Shown here in pieces: positions 50,000-58,490 of a stretch of DNA of 64,000 nucleotides. Each line of letters begins with the position of its first letter. The first letter of the stretch is position 1. This DNA is from Chthoniobacter flavus (GTDB taxonomy: Bacteria; Verrucomicrobiota; Verrucomicrobiia; Chthoniobacterales; Terrimicrobiaceae), in NCBI GenBank assembly GCA_945860745.1, contig CAMASH010000008.1, forward strand, positions 1 to 64,000, written 5' to 3'. The translations under genes and the position numbers were made by a program. The notes beneath the pieces were generated by a model. That model made no database searches and was not told the DNA's origin. It saw only the letters and a list, made by a program, of their open reading frames with translations.

Positions 50000-51505
50000 G
50001 TGAAGCCTCGCGTCCTTCTCCTCTTTTTGTTGCTTCCGCTGGCCGCCCCGGCGGCCGAAACGCTCGACCTCACCCTGCAAAAGGCCATCCAGCTCGCCCT
50101 GGCCAAAAATTTCCGCATTAAGATCAGCGAGTTCGATCCCAAGATCGCCAAAGCCCGGCAAAAAAGCGCCTCCGGCAAATTCGACCCCACCCTCGAAGCC
50201 TCCTACACCTACGACCGCAACGAGAACGAACTCCGCACCCTCGACACCGGCCTCAACGACGCCACCGTCACCGCCGGCGACCCCAGCCCCGACCTCTTCG
50301 CCCTCCAGTCCGGCCAGGAGTTCGACACCTCCATCACCGGCCTGCTCCCCTGGGGCATGACCTACGACATCGGTCCCTCGCTCAGCATCGACACCGACAG
50401 CCAGCGCAACCCCCAATTCACCAGCTACAACAGCTTCTTCGGCGTCACCGTGGCCCAGCCGCTTTTGAGAAACTTCGGGACGGACGTCAATCTCGCCGAC
50501 ATCCGCATCGCCCGGGCCAACCGCGCCATCTCCCAATGGCAGCTCCGCCAGGCCGTCATTGATGTCGTCACCGACACGATCGCCGTTTACGCCGAGCTCT
50601 TCTTTTCCATCGAAAACCTTGAGGTCGAAAAACGCTCCCGCGCCCTCGCCGCCCAGCTTCTGGCCGACAACCTCAAGCGCGCCGAGATCGGGGTCATGTC
50701 CGACCTCGATGTCATGCAGGCCCGCTCCGACCTCGCCTCCCGCGAGGAGCGCGTCATCGTCGCCCAGCGCGCCGTCTTCGATAACGAGAACTTCCTCAAG
50801 CAACTCGTCACCGACGAGATTTCCCGCATCCTTCAAACCCGCCTGCAAATCACCCCGCCCGAACTCCCGGACACCGCCCCGCCCGACCGCACCCGCGATT
50901 TTGCCCGCGCCTTCGAGATTCGGCCCGACTACCGCCAGGCCCTCCTCGACATCCAGAAACGCCAGATTACCGTCGTCTTTACCCGCAATCAGGCCCTGCC
51001 CCGCCTCGACCTCACGGCGAGCTTCGGCGTCAACGGCATCGACACCGAACTCGCCTCCAGCTTCGAACGCACCGCCGGCAACGGCAACCGCAACCTCTCC
51101 GGCAACCTTGGCGCCATCTTCAGCCTCCCCGTCCCCAACCGCACCGCCGTCGGCAACCTCGAAGCCTCCAAACTCGAGGCCCTCCGGTCCCTCGTCGATC
51201 TCAAGCGTCTCGAACAAGCCATCTTCGTCGAGGCCGACAACGCCGCCGGCCAGATCGACACCACCCGCAAACGCATCGAGGCCACCCGCGTCGCCCGCGA
51301 GTTCGCCCAACTCACCCTCGACGCCGCCCAGGCCCGCCTGGCCAGCGGCACCACCACCACCTTCGAAGTCCTCCAATTCCAACGCGACCTCGCCACCGCC
51401 GAGGCCAACGAATACCGGGCCAAGGCCGACTTCATCAGGGCCGTCGCCTTCTACGCCCGCCTCACCGGAGCGACGCTGGAGCGCAACCGCATCATTCTGG
51501 AATAA
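50000..51505 (+). CDS. TolC-family outer-membrane efflux protein
   Basis: The 501-residue protein has a signal peptide (about 1-20, ending APAAE) and two repeats of the outer membrane efflux (OEP) domain, with long coiled-coil helices (about 25-240 and 270-490). In the inter-repeat region NFGTDVNLADIRIARANRAI is visible. TolC-like proteins form trimeric channels for type I secretion or efflux. The start is GTG at 50000; the open frame further left runs over the previous gene. No membrane-fusion partner is adjacent, although the ABCG-type exporter elsewhere in the window could in principle use such a duct (speculation). Confidence 0.87.
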   Translation: MKPRVLLLFLLLPLAAPAAETLDLTLQKAIQLALAKNFRIKISEFDPKIAKARQKSASGKFDPTLEASYTYDRNENELRTLDTGLNDATVTAGDPSPDLFALQSGQEFDTSITGLLPWGMTYDIGPSLSIDTDSQRNPQFTSYNSFFGVTVAQPLLRNFGTDVNLADIRIARANRAISQWQLRQAVIDVVTDTIAVYAELFFSIENLEVEKRSRALAAQLLADNLKRAEIGVMSDLDVMQARSDLASREERVIVAQRAVFDNENFLKQLVTDEISRILQTRLQITPPELPDTAPPDRTRDFARAFEIRPDYRQALLDIQKRQITVVFTRNQALPRLDLTASFGVNGIDTELASSFERTAGNGNRNLSGNLGAIFSLPVPNRTAVGNLEASKLEALRSLVDLKRLEQAIFVEADNAAGQIDTTRKRIEATRVAREFAQLTLDAAQARLASGTTTTFEVLQFQRDLATAEANEYRAKADFIRAVAFYARLTGATLERNRIILE

Positions 51506-51506
51506 C

Positions 51507-51549
51507 TGTAGCGGCGGTCTGTGACCGTCGCACTCCTCCGACCGCTACA
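51507..51549. repeat. Inverted repeat downstream of the TolC-family gene
   Basis: TGTAGCGG (51507-51514) and CCGCTACA (51542-51549) flank GCGGTCTGTGACCGTCG, making a compact hairpin immediately after the TolC stop codon. It probably acts as a transcription terminator or palindromic repeat. Confidence 0.7.
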
Positions 51550-51582
51550 AAAAAGCAAATCCGACCGACTCTTCGCTTGGCC

Positions 51583-51617
51583 TTGACCATCTAATAAGTG
51601 ATGGTATGAGTGATGGT
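51583..51617 (+). promoter_or_regulatory. Candidate promoter/operator of the first VapBC module
   Basis: ACCATC (51586-51591) and GATGGT (51600-51605) form a perfect palindrome with an 8-bp spacer, and GATGGT repeats at 51612-51617. A possible -35, TTGACC (51583-51588), overlaps the left arm and a weak -10, TATGAG, is at 51605-51610. Such sites fit autoregulation by the ribbon-helix-helix antitoxin (inference). Confidence 0.5.
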
Positions 51618-51887
51618 ATGCCGAGGATGACGCACCGCACGACGTTCACCCTGGATGAACCAACCGCTCAGCGGCTCAAAAGACTGGCCGCCCGCTGGCA
51701 GGTTTCCCAAGCTGAGGTTGTCCGCCGTTCGGTCGAGCAGGCTGAAAAAACGATTGCCCCGGACAACCCCGACCCGGCGGTCATGTTGCGCGAACTTTTT
51801 GCCACCGGCGGGGGCTTGGATCTCGAAAAAGGCAACGCCTATATCGCGGAAGTCTATGAAGACCGGAAGCATTGGCGCGGCGAATGA
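51606..51887 (+). CDS. Ribbon-helix-helix antitoxin (VapB-like) of module 1
   Basis: The up to 93-residue protein begins with an Arc/CopG-type ribbon-helix-helix (RTTFTLDEPTAQRLKRLAAR, then WQVSQAEVVRRSVEQAE) and has a C-terminal tail that would cover the toxin. It is coupled to the PIN toxin by ATGA. Start codons at 51606, 51618 and 51627 are possible; the promoter position favours one of the later ones. Confidence 0.78.
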   Translation: MSDGMPRMTHRTTFTLDEPTAQRLKRLAARWQVSQAEVVRRSVEQAEKTIAPDNPDPAVMLRELFATGGGLDLEKGNAYIAEVYEDRKHWRGE

Positions 51888-52273
51888 TTTGTCTCGACGC
51901 AAATTTCCTGATCGGCGGAGTGATTGAAGCCCGGCCGGAATCCCATCATCTGCTTGCTTGGTTGGAAGCCGGGGAGACGTTTTGCACACCCGCCCCCGCT
52001 TGGTATGAGTTCCTCTGCGGCCCGGTGAATCCCGCGCAGATCAGGACCATGCGTGCCTTTCTCACGGAAGGAATCGTCGCCTTTGAGGAACCGCAGGCGC
52101 TTACGGCTGCGCGGCTTTTCAATGCGGTCCAACGTTCCCGCCGCTTGCGGGTGGACGCCATGATCGCCGCCACCGCGATCCATCAGAAAGCGCCTCTCGC
52201 GACGCTCAATGCCGAAGATTTCAGCCTCTTCACGGCCCATGGGCTCGAGCTGGCGACACCGCTCGAATTCTAG
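51884..52273 (+). CDS. PIN-domain ribonuclease toxin (VapC-like) of module 1
   Basis: The 129 residues have the PIN fold: D5 in MICLDANFLIGG, Glu in WYEFLCG, Asp in RVDAMIAATAI, and LATLNAEDFS with the last acidic residue. These bind Mg and cleave RNA, often tRNA or rRNA. The start ATG overlaps the antitoxin stop (ATGA). The 119-bp gap before the next module is non-coding. Confidence 0.87.
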   Translation: MICLDANFLIGGVIEARPESHHLLAWLEAGETFCTPAPAWYEFLCGPVNPAQIRTMRAFLTEGIVAFEEPQALTAARLFNAVQRSRRLRVDAMIAATAIHQKAPLATLNAEDFSLFTAHGLELATPLEF

Positions 52274-52358
52274 TGGATTTCGGTGGATAAAACCACCGCC
52301 ACGACGGGGAACAAAGCATGAGGATAGAAGCGGCTGCCAGCCCTTCCCCGTTGCCAGA

Positions 52359-52386
52359 TTGACCTCGCCCATAAATATGGTTAAAT
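52359..52386 (+). promoter_or_regulatory. Candidate promoter of VapBC module 2
   Basis: TTGACC (52359-52364), 16 bp, then TTAAAT (52381-52386), ending six bases before the antitoxin ATG at 52393. The transcript would be leaderless or nearly so. Confidence 0.4.
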
Positions 52387-52392
52387 GCTTTT

Positions 52393-52656
52393 ATGAAAAC
52401 CACGCTCGACTTGCCGGATGAGCTTTTCCGTGAAGTCAAGGCCACGGCCGCTCGACGAGGGGTGCTGATGAAGCAATTCATCACCGAGGCCCTCACCGAG
52501 AAACTCGCCGCCCCTGCTCCCAATCCCGAGCCCAAGCCCTGGATGAAGTTTGCCGGTTGCATGGCCAGTGACCCCGGAATGCTGGCCGAACTCAAACGCA
52601 TTGATCAAATCGTCGAGGACGAATTTGGCCGCGTGGACGAGACCGACTGGAAATGA
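52393..52656 (+). CDS. VapB-like antitoxin of module 2
   Basis: The 87-residue protein starts with a ribbon-helix-helix (MKTTLDLPDELFREVKATAA, then RRGVLMKQFITEALTEKL) and ends in a hydrophilic tail (DQIVEDEFGRVDETDWK) likely to bind the toxin. Its stop overlaps the toxin start by ATGA. Confidence 0.85.
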   Translation: MKTTLDLPDELFREVKATAARRGVLMKQFITEALTEKLAAPAPNPEPKPWMKFAGCMASDPGMLAELKRIDQIVEDEFGRVDETDWK

Positions 52657-53030
52657 TCCTCGACACCAACGCCTTGTCTGCCTGGTGGAACAATGATTCC
52701 GCCATCGTGGGAATCATGGAAAACATCGCCCGGATTTACGTTCCCGTGCCGGCCCTGGCGGAATTCCGCTTTGGCCTCTTCCAATCACGGAAACGCGAAG
52801 TCATGGAATCCTGGATGCAGCGCGCCCTCGCCAGCACCCGGATCCTCGGCATCGATGACGCCACCACCTTCCACTACGCCGATCTCCGGTTGGCCTTGAA
52901 AAAACGCGGCACCCCCATCCCCATGAACGACCTCTGGATCGCCGCCATCGCCCGCCAGCACCGGCTCCCCATCCTTTCCCGCGACGCCCATTTCGACCTT
53001 GTCGAAGGCGTGGAACATGTGGCGTTTTAG
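52653..53030 (+). CDS. PIN-domain toxin (VapC-like) of module 2
   Basis: The 125-residue PIN protein starts MILDTNALSAWW with D4 as first acid; a conserved Glu lies in VPALAEFRFGL, and Asp in IPMNDLWIAAIA and ILSRDAHF. All four acidic positions of a VapC nuclease are present, so it is likely active. It overlaps the antitoxin by ATGA. Confidence 0.9.
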   Translation: MILDTNALSAWWNNDSAIVGIMENIARIYVPVPALAEFRFGLFQSRKREVMESWMQRALASTRILGIDDATTFHYADLRLALKKRGTPIPMNDLWIAAIARQHRLPILSRDAHFDLVEGVEHVAF

Positions 53031-53092
53031 ACCCCGCCCTTTAGCAAATCCCGGGAACAAAGCCTGAGCGGGCGCGACCTCACCGCAGATGA

Positions 53093-53302
53093 AAGCTGCC
53101 AAAGTCTGCTGGGGAGAATCCGTCGTTTATACCTCCGGTCCGATGCGGGCGACGCGGGCCGGACCACATCACAGAAACCTCCTGGCAGATGGGCCGTGAC
53201 ATCCTGGAGTTTGAACAAGGCGGCAACTGAATGAGTGCGAAAAAGCCTAAGCAAAAATACGTCCCTCCTTCGAGTTTCACCCTGGGAGATTCAGGCTTGT
53301 AA
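53093..53302 (+). other. Possible remnant of a small two-gene module
   Basis: A frame without usable start (53093-53230) ends TSWQMGRDILEFEQGGN, and the stop is directly followed by ATG of a 23-codon frame (53231-53302) starting MSAKKPKQKYVPPSSF. The tight TGA-ATGA layout is like a toxin-antitoxin pair. Both pieces are short and unrecognised. The rest of the gap is non-coding. Confidence 0.25.
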
Positions 53303-53330
53303 AACTGTGAATTTGTGTTTCTGTGAAAAC

Positions 53331-53576
53331 GTGAAGAATATTACGATTGCCTTGGATGACGAAACGTATCGCAAGGCTCGGATCGTAGCCGCGCAGCGCG
53401 ACACGTCCGTCTCGGCTCTGGTGAAGAAATCTCTCCTCACCCTCACCGCCGAGACGCCCGCTCCCCGTGATCTCAGGCAGGAGCAGGAAGTCATGCTCGA
53501 CTCTCTCTGGCAGCGCCATCCCGGTTTTACGTCGGCCGAGAACCTTTCGCGCGAGGCGCTTTATGAGCGTCCATGA
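53331..53576 (+). CDS. VapB-like antitoxin of module 3
   Basis: With the GTG at 53331 the product is 81 residues: KNITIALDDETYRKARIVAA and RDTSVSALVKKSLLTL form the ribbon-helix-helix, and the tail FTSAENLSREALYERP may neutralise the toxin. Earlier in-frame starts exist but would add an odd leader. It overlaps the toxin by ATGA. Confidence 0.8.
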   Translation: MKNITIALDDETYRKARIVAAQRDTSVSALVKKSLLTLTAETPAPRDLRQEQEVMLDSLWQRHPGFTSAENLSREALYERP

Positions 53577-53998
53577 TTTTTCTCGATACCAATATTCTTC
53601 TTTATGCGATTTGCCCCGGCCGGGACGAGCGGGCCAAGGCGGAGATCGCGCGGGAGATTTTGCGGCGCGATGATGTCGCGCTCTCCGTCCAGGTGCTTCA
53701 GGAGTTTTACGTCCAGTCCACCCGCCCCCCCAGGTCGCAACCGCTTTCCCACGCCGAGGCAACGGCCTTGATCGAGGTCTGGCTTCGGTTCGCCGTCGTT
53801 GAGCTTTCCGTGCGGCTTCTGCAAACCGCCCTCCGTCTGAAGGATCGCTACCAGACTTCCTATTGGGATGCCGCCATCCTTGCCGCTGCGACCACGGCAG
53901 GCTGCAACGAACTCCTCTCCGAGGACCTGAACCCCGGTCAGAGTTATGATGGGGTCCGGGTAGTCAATCCCTTTACCGGAACTTCCGGGGCCGTCTGA
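53573..53998 (+). CDS. PIN-domain toxin (VapC-like) of module 3
   Basis: The 141 residues have MIFLDTNILLYAI with D5, LQEFYVQ with Glu, YWDAAILAAA with Asp and LLSEDLNPGQ with the last Asp, the complete PIN set. It is the third VapC type in 2.5 kb. It is followed by thiG after 42 bp. Confidence 0.9.
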   Translation: MIFLDTNILLYAICPGRDERAKAEIAREILRRDDVALSVQVLQEFYVQSTRPPRSQPLSHAEATALIEVWLRFAVVELSVRLLQTALRLKDRYQTSYWDAAILAAATTAGCNELLSEDLNPGQSYDGVRVVNPFTGTSGAV

Positions 53999-54040
53999 CA
54001 GTCTTGCCGCTGGTCGAAGATCACGGTTAGATGTCCGCGA

Positions 54041-54829
54041 ATGAGTAGAACCTTGAAAATCGCCGGACGGGAATTCTCCTCCCGTCTCCTCCTCGGCACG
54101 GGAAAGTTTTCCTCCAACGAAACCATGCGCGACGCCCTGGCGGCCAGCGGGACGGAGATCGTCACGGTCGCCCTCCGCCGGGCCGACCTCAGCGGAAAAA
54201 AGGATCCCTTTGCCAACATCCTCGATTTTATTGATCCGAAAAAATACCTCCTCCTGCCCAATACCAGCGGCGCCATGAACGCGGAGGAGGCCGTCCGCCT
54301 GGCCCGCCTCGCGGCTGCGGCCGGACTCCCGCAATGGGTCAAGCTGGAGATTCATCCCGACCCGCATTATCTCCTGCCCGATCCGATCGAGACCTTCAAG
54401 GCGGCCGAAATTCTGGTGAAGGAAGGGTTCGTCGTTCTGCCCTATATCAACGCCGACCCCGTGCTGGCCAAACGCCTCCAGGACATTGGCACCGCCACGG
54501 TGATGCCGCTGGGTTCGCCCATCGGCAGCAACCGCGGACTCGAAACCCGTGCCCAGATCGCCATGATCATCAATCAGGCCACCGTGCCCGTGGTGGTGGA
54601 CGCTGGCATCGGCGCGCCCAGCCATGCCGCCGAGGCCATGGAGATGGGCGCGGATGCCGTGCTGGTAAACACCGCCATCGCCGCCGCGCGCGATCCCGTT
54701 CGCATGGCGCGAGCCTTCAAAGTCAGCGTCGAAGCCGCCCGCGAAGCCGTCGAAGCCGGCCTGCCCACCCAGCTCGACCACGCCGAGGCAACCAGTCCGC
54801 TGGCGGCGTTTTTGGCAGCGGGGAAATAG
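54041..54829 (+). CDS. thiG: Thiazole synthase ThiG
   Basis: ThiG makes the thiazole phosphate of thiamine from deoxyxylulose-phosphate, ThiS-thiocarboxylate and dehydroglycine. The 262 residues form the barrel; [20 protein letters not shown] begins it, [18 protein letters not shown] contains the Schiff-base lysine, and [20 protein letters not shown] and [20 protein letters not shown] bind phosphate. ThiS, ThiF, ThiO/ThiH and other thiamine genes are not seen in the window, so it is separated from the rest of its pathway and lies between two VapBC modules. Confidence 0.95.
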   Translation: MSRTLKIAGREFSSRLLLGTGKFSSNETMRDALAASGTEIVTVALRRADLSGKKDPFANILDFIDPKKYLLLPNTSGAMNAEEAVRLARLAAAAGLPQWVKLEIHPDPHYLLPDPIETFKAAEILVKEGFVVLPYINADPVLAKRLQDIGTATVMPLGSPIGSNRGLETRAQIAMIINQATVPVVVDAGIGAPSHAAEAMEMGADAVLVNTAIAAARDPVRMARAFKVSVEAAREAVEAGLPTQLDHAEATSPLAAFLAAGK

Positions 54830-54840
54830 GCCCTTGCGGC

Positions 54841-54869
54841 ATACACCATGTTTTCGTATTGGTGTGTAT
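54841..54869 (+). promoter_or_regulatory. Inverted repeat upstream of VapBC module 4
   Basis: ATACACCA (54841-54848) faces TGGTGTGTAT (54860-54869), a near-palindrome abutting the antitoxin ATG at 54870. It is a candidate autoregulatory operator, and it lies just after the thiG stop. Confidence 0.45.
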
Positions 54870-55067
54870 ATGCGAACAAATATTGACTTGGATAACGGGT
54901 TGGTGGCCCGCGGCCTCAAGCTTTCGGGACTTCGCACGAAGAAGGACCTCGTCAACATGGCCCTGCAGGAGTTTGTGAGGCGCAAAGATCAAAAAAAGAT
55001 TTTGGAATTGCGGGGGAAAATTCATTGGGACGGTGATCTTGATGCGATGCGTCAAAGCCGGTTCTGA
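54870..55067 (+). CDS. VapB-like antitoxin of module 4
   Basis: The 65-residue protein begins [20 protein letters not shown], followed by [20 protein letters not shown], typical of VapB ribbon-helix-helix antitoxins with a short toxin-binding tail ([11 protein letters not shown]). I used the ATG at 54870; an upstream start would read through the inverted repeat. Confidence 0.88.
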   Translation: MRTNIDLDNGLVARGLKLSGLRTKKDLVNMALQEFVRRKDQKKILELRGKIHWDGDLDAMRQSRF

Positions 55068-55462
55068 TGGTTCTGGTTGATACCGGCGTCTGGATTGACT
55101 TTCTGGCCGGAAGGCAGACCCCGGAGGTGGATGTTGTCTTCGCACTTTTGGAGCGAGAAGAGACCCTGGTGTTTACCGGTTCGATTCTCCAGGAGCTGAT
55201 GCAGGGTTGCCGTAAAGAGACCGAGGCCGCGGCCATCGAAGAGCACTTCCTGCCCTTTATCGAAATTTTCCCCCAACGATCTTCCTACAAGCTGGCGGCA
55301 CGAATTTTTCGCGATTGCCGCACGAGTGGCTTCACCATTGGAAGTTCCGTGGATTGCTTGATCGCGGCCTGTGCCATCGAGAGCGATTGTCTTGTTCATC
55401 ACAAAGATCGCGATTTTTCTTTCATTGAGAAAGTCTGCGGTCTGAAGGTTTACAAAGTCTAA
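55067..55462 (+). CDS. PIN-domain toxin (VapC-like) of module 4
   Basis: The 131 residues carry [15 protein letters not shown] with D5, LQELMQG with Glu, SSVDCLIAACAI with Asp and HKDRDFSFI with the last Asp. Start and antitoxin stop share TGATG (one-base overlap). The module stands between thiG and mutS. Confidence 0.92.
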   Translation: MVLVDTGVWIDFLAGRQTPEVDVVFALLEREETLVFTGSILQELMQGCRKETEAAAIEEHFLPFIEIFPQRSSYKLAARIFRDCRTSGFTIGSSVDCLIAACAIESDCLVHHKDRDFSFIEKVCGLKVYKV

Positions 55463-55528
55463 TATCCCAAATGGAACTGCCCCAAAAATCCTTCGTCCTT
55501 CGTCAGTAGCCCTTCGTCATTTTTTCCC

Positions 55529-58024
55529 ATGTCCGACGACAAGCAGACTCCCATGATGAAGCAGTATCTCGCCGTGCGGCGGGAATTGCCTCCTCACACC
55601 ATCCTGCTTTTCCGCCTCGGCGATTTTTATGAAATCTTCGGCGACGATGCGAAGGTGGCCTCACCCATTCTGAACGTCGCCCTGACCAAGCGCGGCGAAC
55701 TCCCCATGTGCGGCATGCCGTATCATTCCGCCCGTGGGTATATCGAAAAACTCGTCCAGGCCGGCTGGCGGGTGGCCATCTGCGATCAGGTCGGCGAGGT
55801 CCAGGCCGGCAAACTCGTCCGCCGCGAACTCTCCCAGATCCTCAGTGCCGGCACATTGGACGACTTTGGCCTCGATGACCGCAAGCCCAACTTCCTCGCC
55901 GCCATCTGCCGCCGCGGAAAGGCCTTCGGCCTGGCCTTTTGCGAATTGAGCACCGGCGAATTCCGTCTCACCGAGGTGGACACCACCGCCGCGCTCCTGG
56001 ACGAACTGGCCCGCGTTTCTCCCGCCGAAACCATCGCACCCGAGCCACAGCAGGAGGATTTTGCCGCGATCGAGGGAGTCAATTTTTTCGAGGGCTACAT
56101 CTTTGAGACTGATCCCGCCGCCGAGCTCCTGCGCGAGCATTTCAAGGTCCATTCCCTCGACGGATTCGGCTGCGCCGACCTGCCCGCCGCCGTGGGAGCG
56201 GCCGGGGCGCTGCTGCATTATCTGACCCGCCAGATGCGGCGCAACGCCTCGCACCTGCGCCGCCTCCAACCTTATCGCGCCAGCCAGTTTCTCATCCTCG
56301 ACGCCGCCAGTCAGTCCCATTTGGAACTCGTCCAGTCCCGCGCCGGAAAAGCCCTGACCCTCCTCGGTGCGCTCGACCGCGCCGTCACCCCGATGGGCGC
56401 GCGCCTCCTGCGCGAATGGGTGCTGCATCCCCTGCGCGAAGTGGAGGAAATCCGCGCCCGGCAGAATGCCATCGCGCGTTTGTTGGAGGATTCGCTGCTG
56501 CTGGGTAAACTGCGCGAACACCTTGCTGAAATCCGCGACCTCGAACGCGCCGTCTCGCGCCTCAACGGCAACTCCGGCAACGCCCGCGACCTCGCCGCCC
56601 TGGCCAATTCGCTGGCCTTGGTGCCCGGGGTGATTGATGGCGCGAAAGCAATCGGCAGCCCCTTGATCGAAACGCTCGCCGCCGGCCTCCATCCGCTGCC
56701 CGACCTGGTCGACACGCTTGCCCGCGGCATTGTGGACGAACCCCCCGCCATCCTGCGCGACGGCGGACTCATCCGCGACGGCTACGATCCCGCCCTCGAC
56801 GAACTCCGCGCCGCCTCCCACGAGGGCAAGAACTGGATCGCCGCCTTGCAGGAAAAAGAAATCACCCGCACCGGCATCAGGTCCCTCAAGGTCCGCTTCA
56901 CTTCGGTCTTCGGCTATTTCCTCGAGATCACCAAGGCGAACCTGCCCTCCGTGCCGGAGGATTACATCCGCAAACAAACCACCGTCAATGGCGAGCGGTT
57001 CATCACGCCCGCACTCAAGGAAATCGAGGGCAAAATCCTCGGCGCCGACGAACGCGCCAAAGCCCGCGAGATCGAACTCTTTCAGGAACTCCGCGCCCGG
57101 GCCCTGGCCGAACTCCCCGCCATCCAGGAAACCGCCGCCTCCCTCGCCGCGCTCGATGTGCTGGCCGGCCTGGCCGAAACCGCCCGTCAGCAGCATTACA
57201 TTCGTCCCGAAGTGGACGATTCCGGCGTGCTGGAAATCATCGACGGACGCCACCCCGTCCTCGATCAACTCACCACCACAGCGGAGCGGTTTGTCCCGAA
57301 CGATACCGCCCTCGACGCCGACGGCAAAAAGTTTGCCATCATCACCGGACCAAATATGGCCGGAAAATCCACCTACATCCGCCAGGTCGCCTTGCTCACT
57401 CTCATGGCCCAGATGGGTAGCTACCTGCCCGCTGCGTCCGCCCACATCGGCGTGACCGACCGCATCTTCACCCGCGTGGGAGCGAACGACGATCTGGCCA
57501 AGGGTCAGTCGACCTTCATGGTCGAGATGAACGAAACGGCCAACATTCTCAACAACGCCACGGCGAAGAGCCTGGTCATTCTGGACGAGATCGGGCGCGG
57601 CACGTCCACCTTCGACGGACTCAGCATCGCCTGGAGTGTGGCGGAGTTTCTCCACGACGAGGTCGGCTGCCGCACGCTCTTCGCCACGCATTACCACGAG
57701 ATCACCGACCTCGAACGCACGAAGTCCGGTGTGACGAATCTCAATGTCGCCGTGCGCGAATGGAACGACCAGGTGATCTTCCTGCGCAAAATCCTCCCCG
57801 GCCGCGCCGACCAGAGTTACGGCATCCAGGTGGCTCGATTGGCCGGCTTGCCCGACTCCGTGCTCCACCGCGCCAAGGAAATCCTCAACAACCTGGAAAA
57901 ATCCGAACTCAACGCCGAGGGCGAACCGATTCTCGCCCATAAGGGGGAGGGGCCCCTTATTCCCTCCGGTCGGAAGAAGAAAGCCGCCAGCCGCGATGGC
58001 CTGGGGCAGCTTGATTTGATTTAG
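55529..58024 (+). CDS. mutS: DNA mismatch repair protein MutS
   Basis: MutS recognises mismatches and recruits MutL. The 831 residues show the mismatch-recognition domain with LFRLGDFYEIFGDDAK, connector, clamp and lever domains, and the ATPase: Walker A GPNMAGKSTYIRQV, Walker B VILDEIGRGTSTFDG, and ATHYHEIT. The N-terminal F-x-E motif is present as FYEIF. Short repeats of CCTTCGTC lie just upstream (55488-55518). mutL is not in the window. Confidence 0.97.
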   Translation: MSDDKQTPMMKQYLAVRRELPPHTILLFRLGDFYEIFGDDAKVASPILNVALTKRGELPMCGMPYHSARGYIEKLVQAGWRVAICDQVGEVQAGKLVRRELSQILSAGTLDDFGLDDRKPNFLAAICRRGKAFGLAFCELSTGEFRLTEVDTTAALLDELARVSPAETIAPEPQQEDFAAIEGVNFFEGYIFETDPAAELLREHFKVHSLDGFGCADLPAAVGAAGALLHYLTRQMRRNASHLRRLQPYRASQFLILDAASQSHLELVQSRAGKALTLLGALDRAVTPMGARLLREWVLHPLREVEEIRARQNAIARLLEDSLLLGKLREHLAEIRDLERAVSRLNGNSGNARDLAALANSLALVPGVIDGAKAIGSPLIETLAAGLHPLPDLVDTLARGIVDEPPAILRDGGLIRDGYDPALDELRAASHEGKNWIAALQEKEITRTGIRSLKVRFTSVFGYFLEITKANLPSVPEDYIRKQTTVNGERFITPALKEIEGKILGADERAKAREIELFQELRARALAELPAIQETAASLAALDVLAGLAETARQQHYIRPEVDDSGVLEIIDGRHPVLDQLTTTAERFVPNDTALDADGKKFAIITGPNMAGKSTYIRQVALLTLMAQMGSYLPAASAHIGVTDRIFTRVGANDDLAKGQSTFMVEMNETANILNNATAKSLVILDEIGRGTSTFDGLSIAWSVAEFLHDEVGCRTLFATHYHEITDLERTKSGVTNLNVAVREWNDQVIFLRKILPGRADQSYGIQVARLAGLPDSVLHRAKEILNNLEKSELNAEGEPILAHKGEGPLIPSGRKKKAASRDGLGQLDLI

Positions 58025-58103
58025 AAAGCGCGATTGATGGTGGGGTCCCCTCTCCGCATTGAGCCTAGCCAGGCCGGGGATTTTGTGTTTACGCTGTATT
58101 CAT

Positions 58104-58490
58104 ATGGTCAAAAAACTCCTCCACACGCGTTATCGCGTGACTGACCTGGAAAAAACCGTCGGCTTTTACCGCGATGTGCTGGGTTTGGAAGAAGTCCGTC
58201 GCCACACCAGCGGGCGGGGCTCGCAATTGGTTTTTTTCCAAGCCCCGGGCAGCGAAGAGCTGATCGAAATTTGCAAATATGATGCCAGTGGGCCCGTGCA
58301 GGTCGGACCGGATCTGACCCATCTGGCCTTCGAGGTGGAGGACATTGAGGCCTTTGCCCGGCATTCCGCCGCGTTGGGTTATCCGTTGAGCGACGGGCCG
58401 CACAAGAGTTCCAACGGGTCCGCCATGGCCTTCATCGACGCCCCCGAGGGCTATGAAGTCGAACTGATTCAACCCGCAAAAACCCCCTGA
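58104..58490 (+). CDS. VOC/glyoxalase family protein (lactoylglutathione lyase-like)
   Basis: The 128-residue protein has a single vicinal-oxygen-chelate domain pair: LLHTRYRVTDLEKTVGFYRD, the second-half THLAFEVEDI and the C-terminal GYEVELIQ. Metal ligand candidates are H in LLHTRY, E in ELIEIC, H in THLAF and E in YEVEL, matching glyoxalase I. It may detoxify methylglyoxal or act on another substrate. Its stop overlaps the start of the next gene (TGATG). Confidence 0.87.
   Translation: MVKKLLHTRYRVTDLEKTVGFYRDVLGLEEVRRHTSGRGSQLVFFQAPGSEELIEICKYDASGPVQVGPDLTHLAFEVEDIEAFARHSAALGYPLSDGPHKSSNGSAMAFIDAPEGYEVELIQPAKTP

Noticed and set aside
55661-57940. Long minus-strand open frame over mutS
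   Set aside because: The mutS product carries all family motifs; the opposite frame has no recognisable domain.
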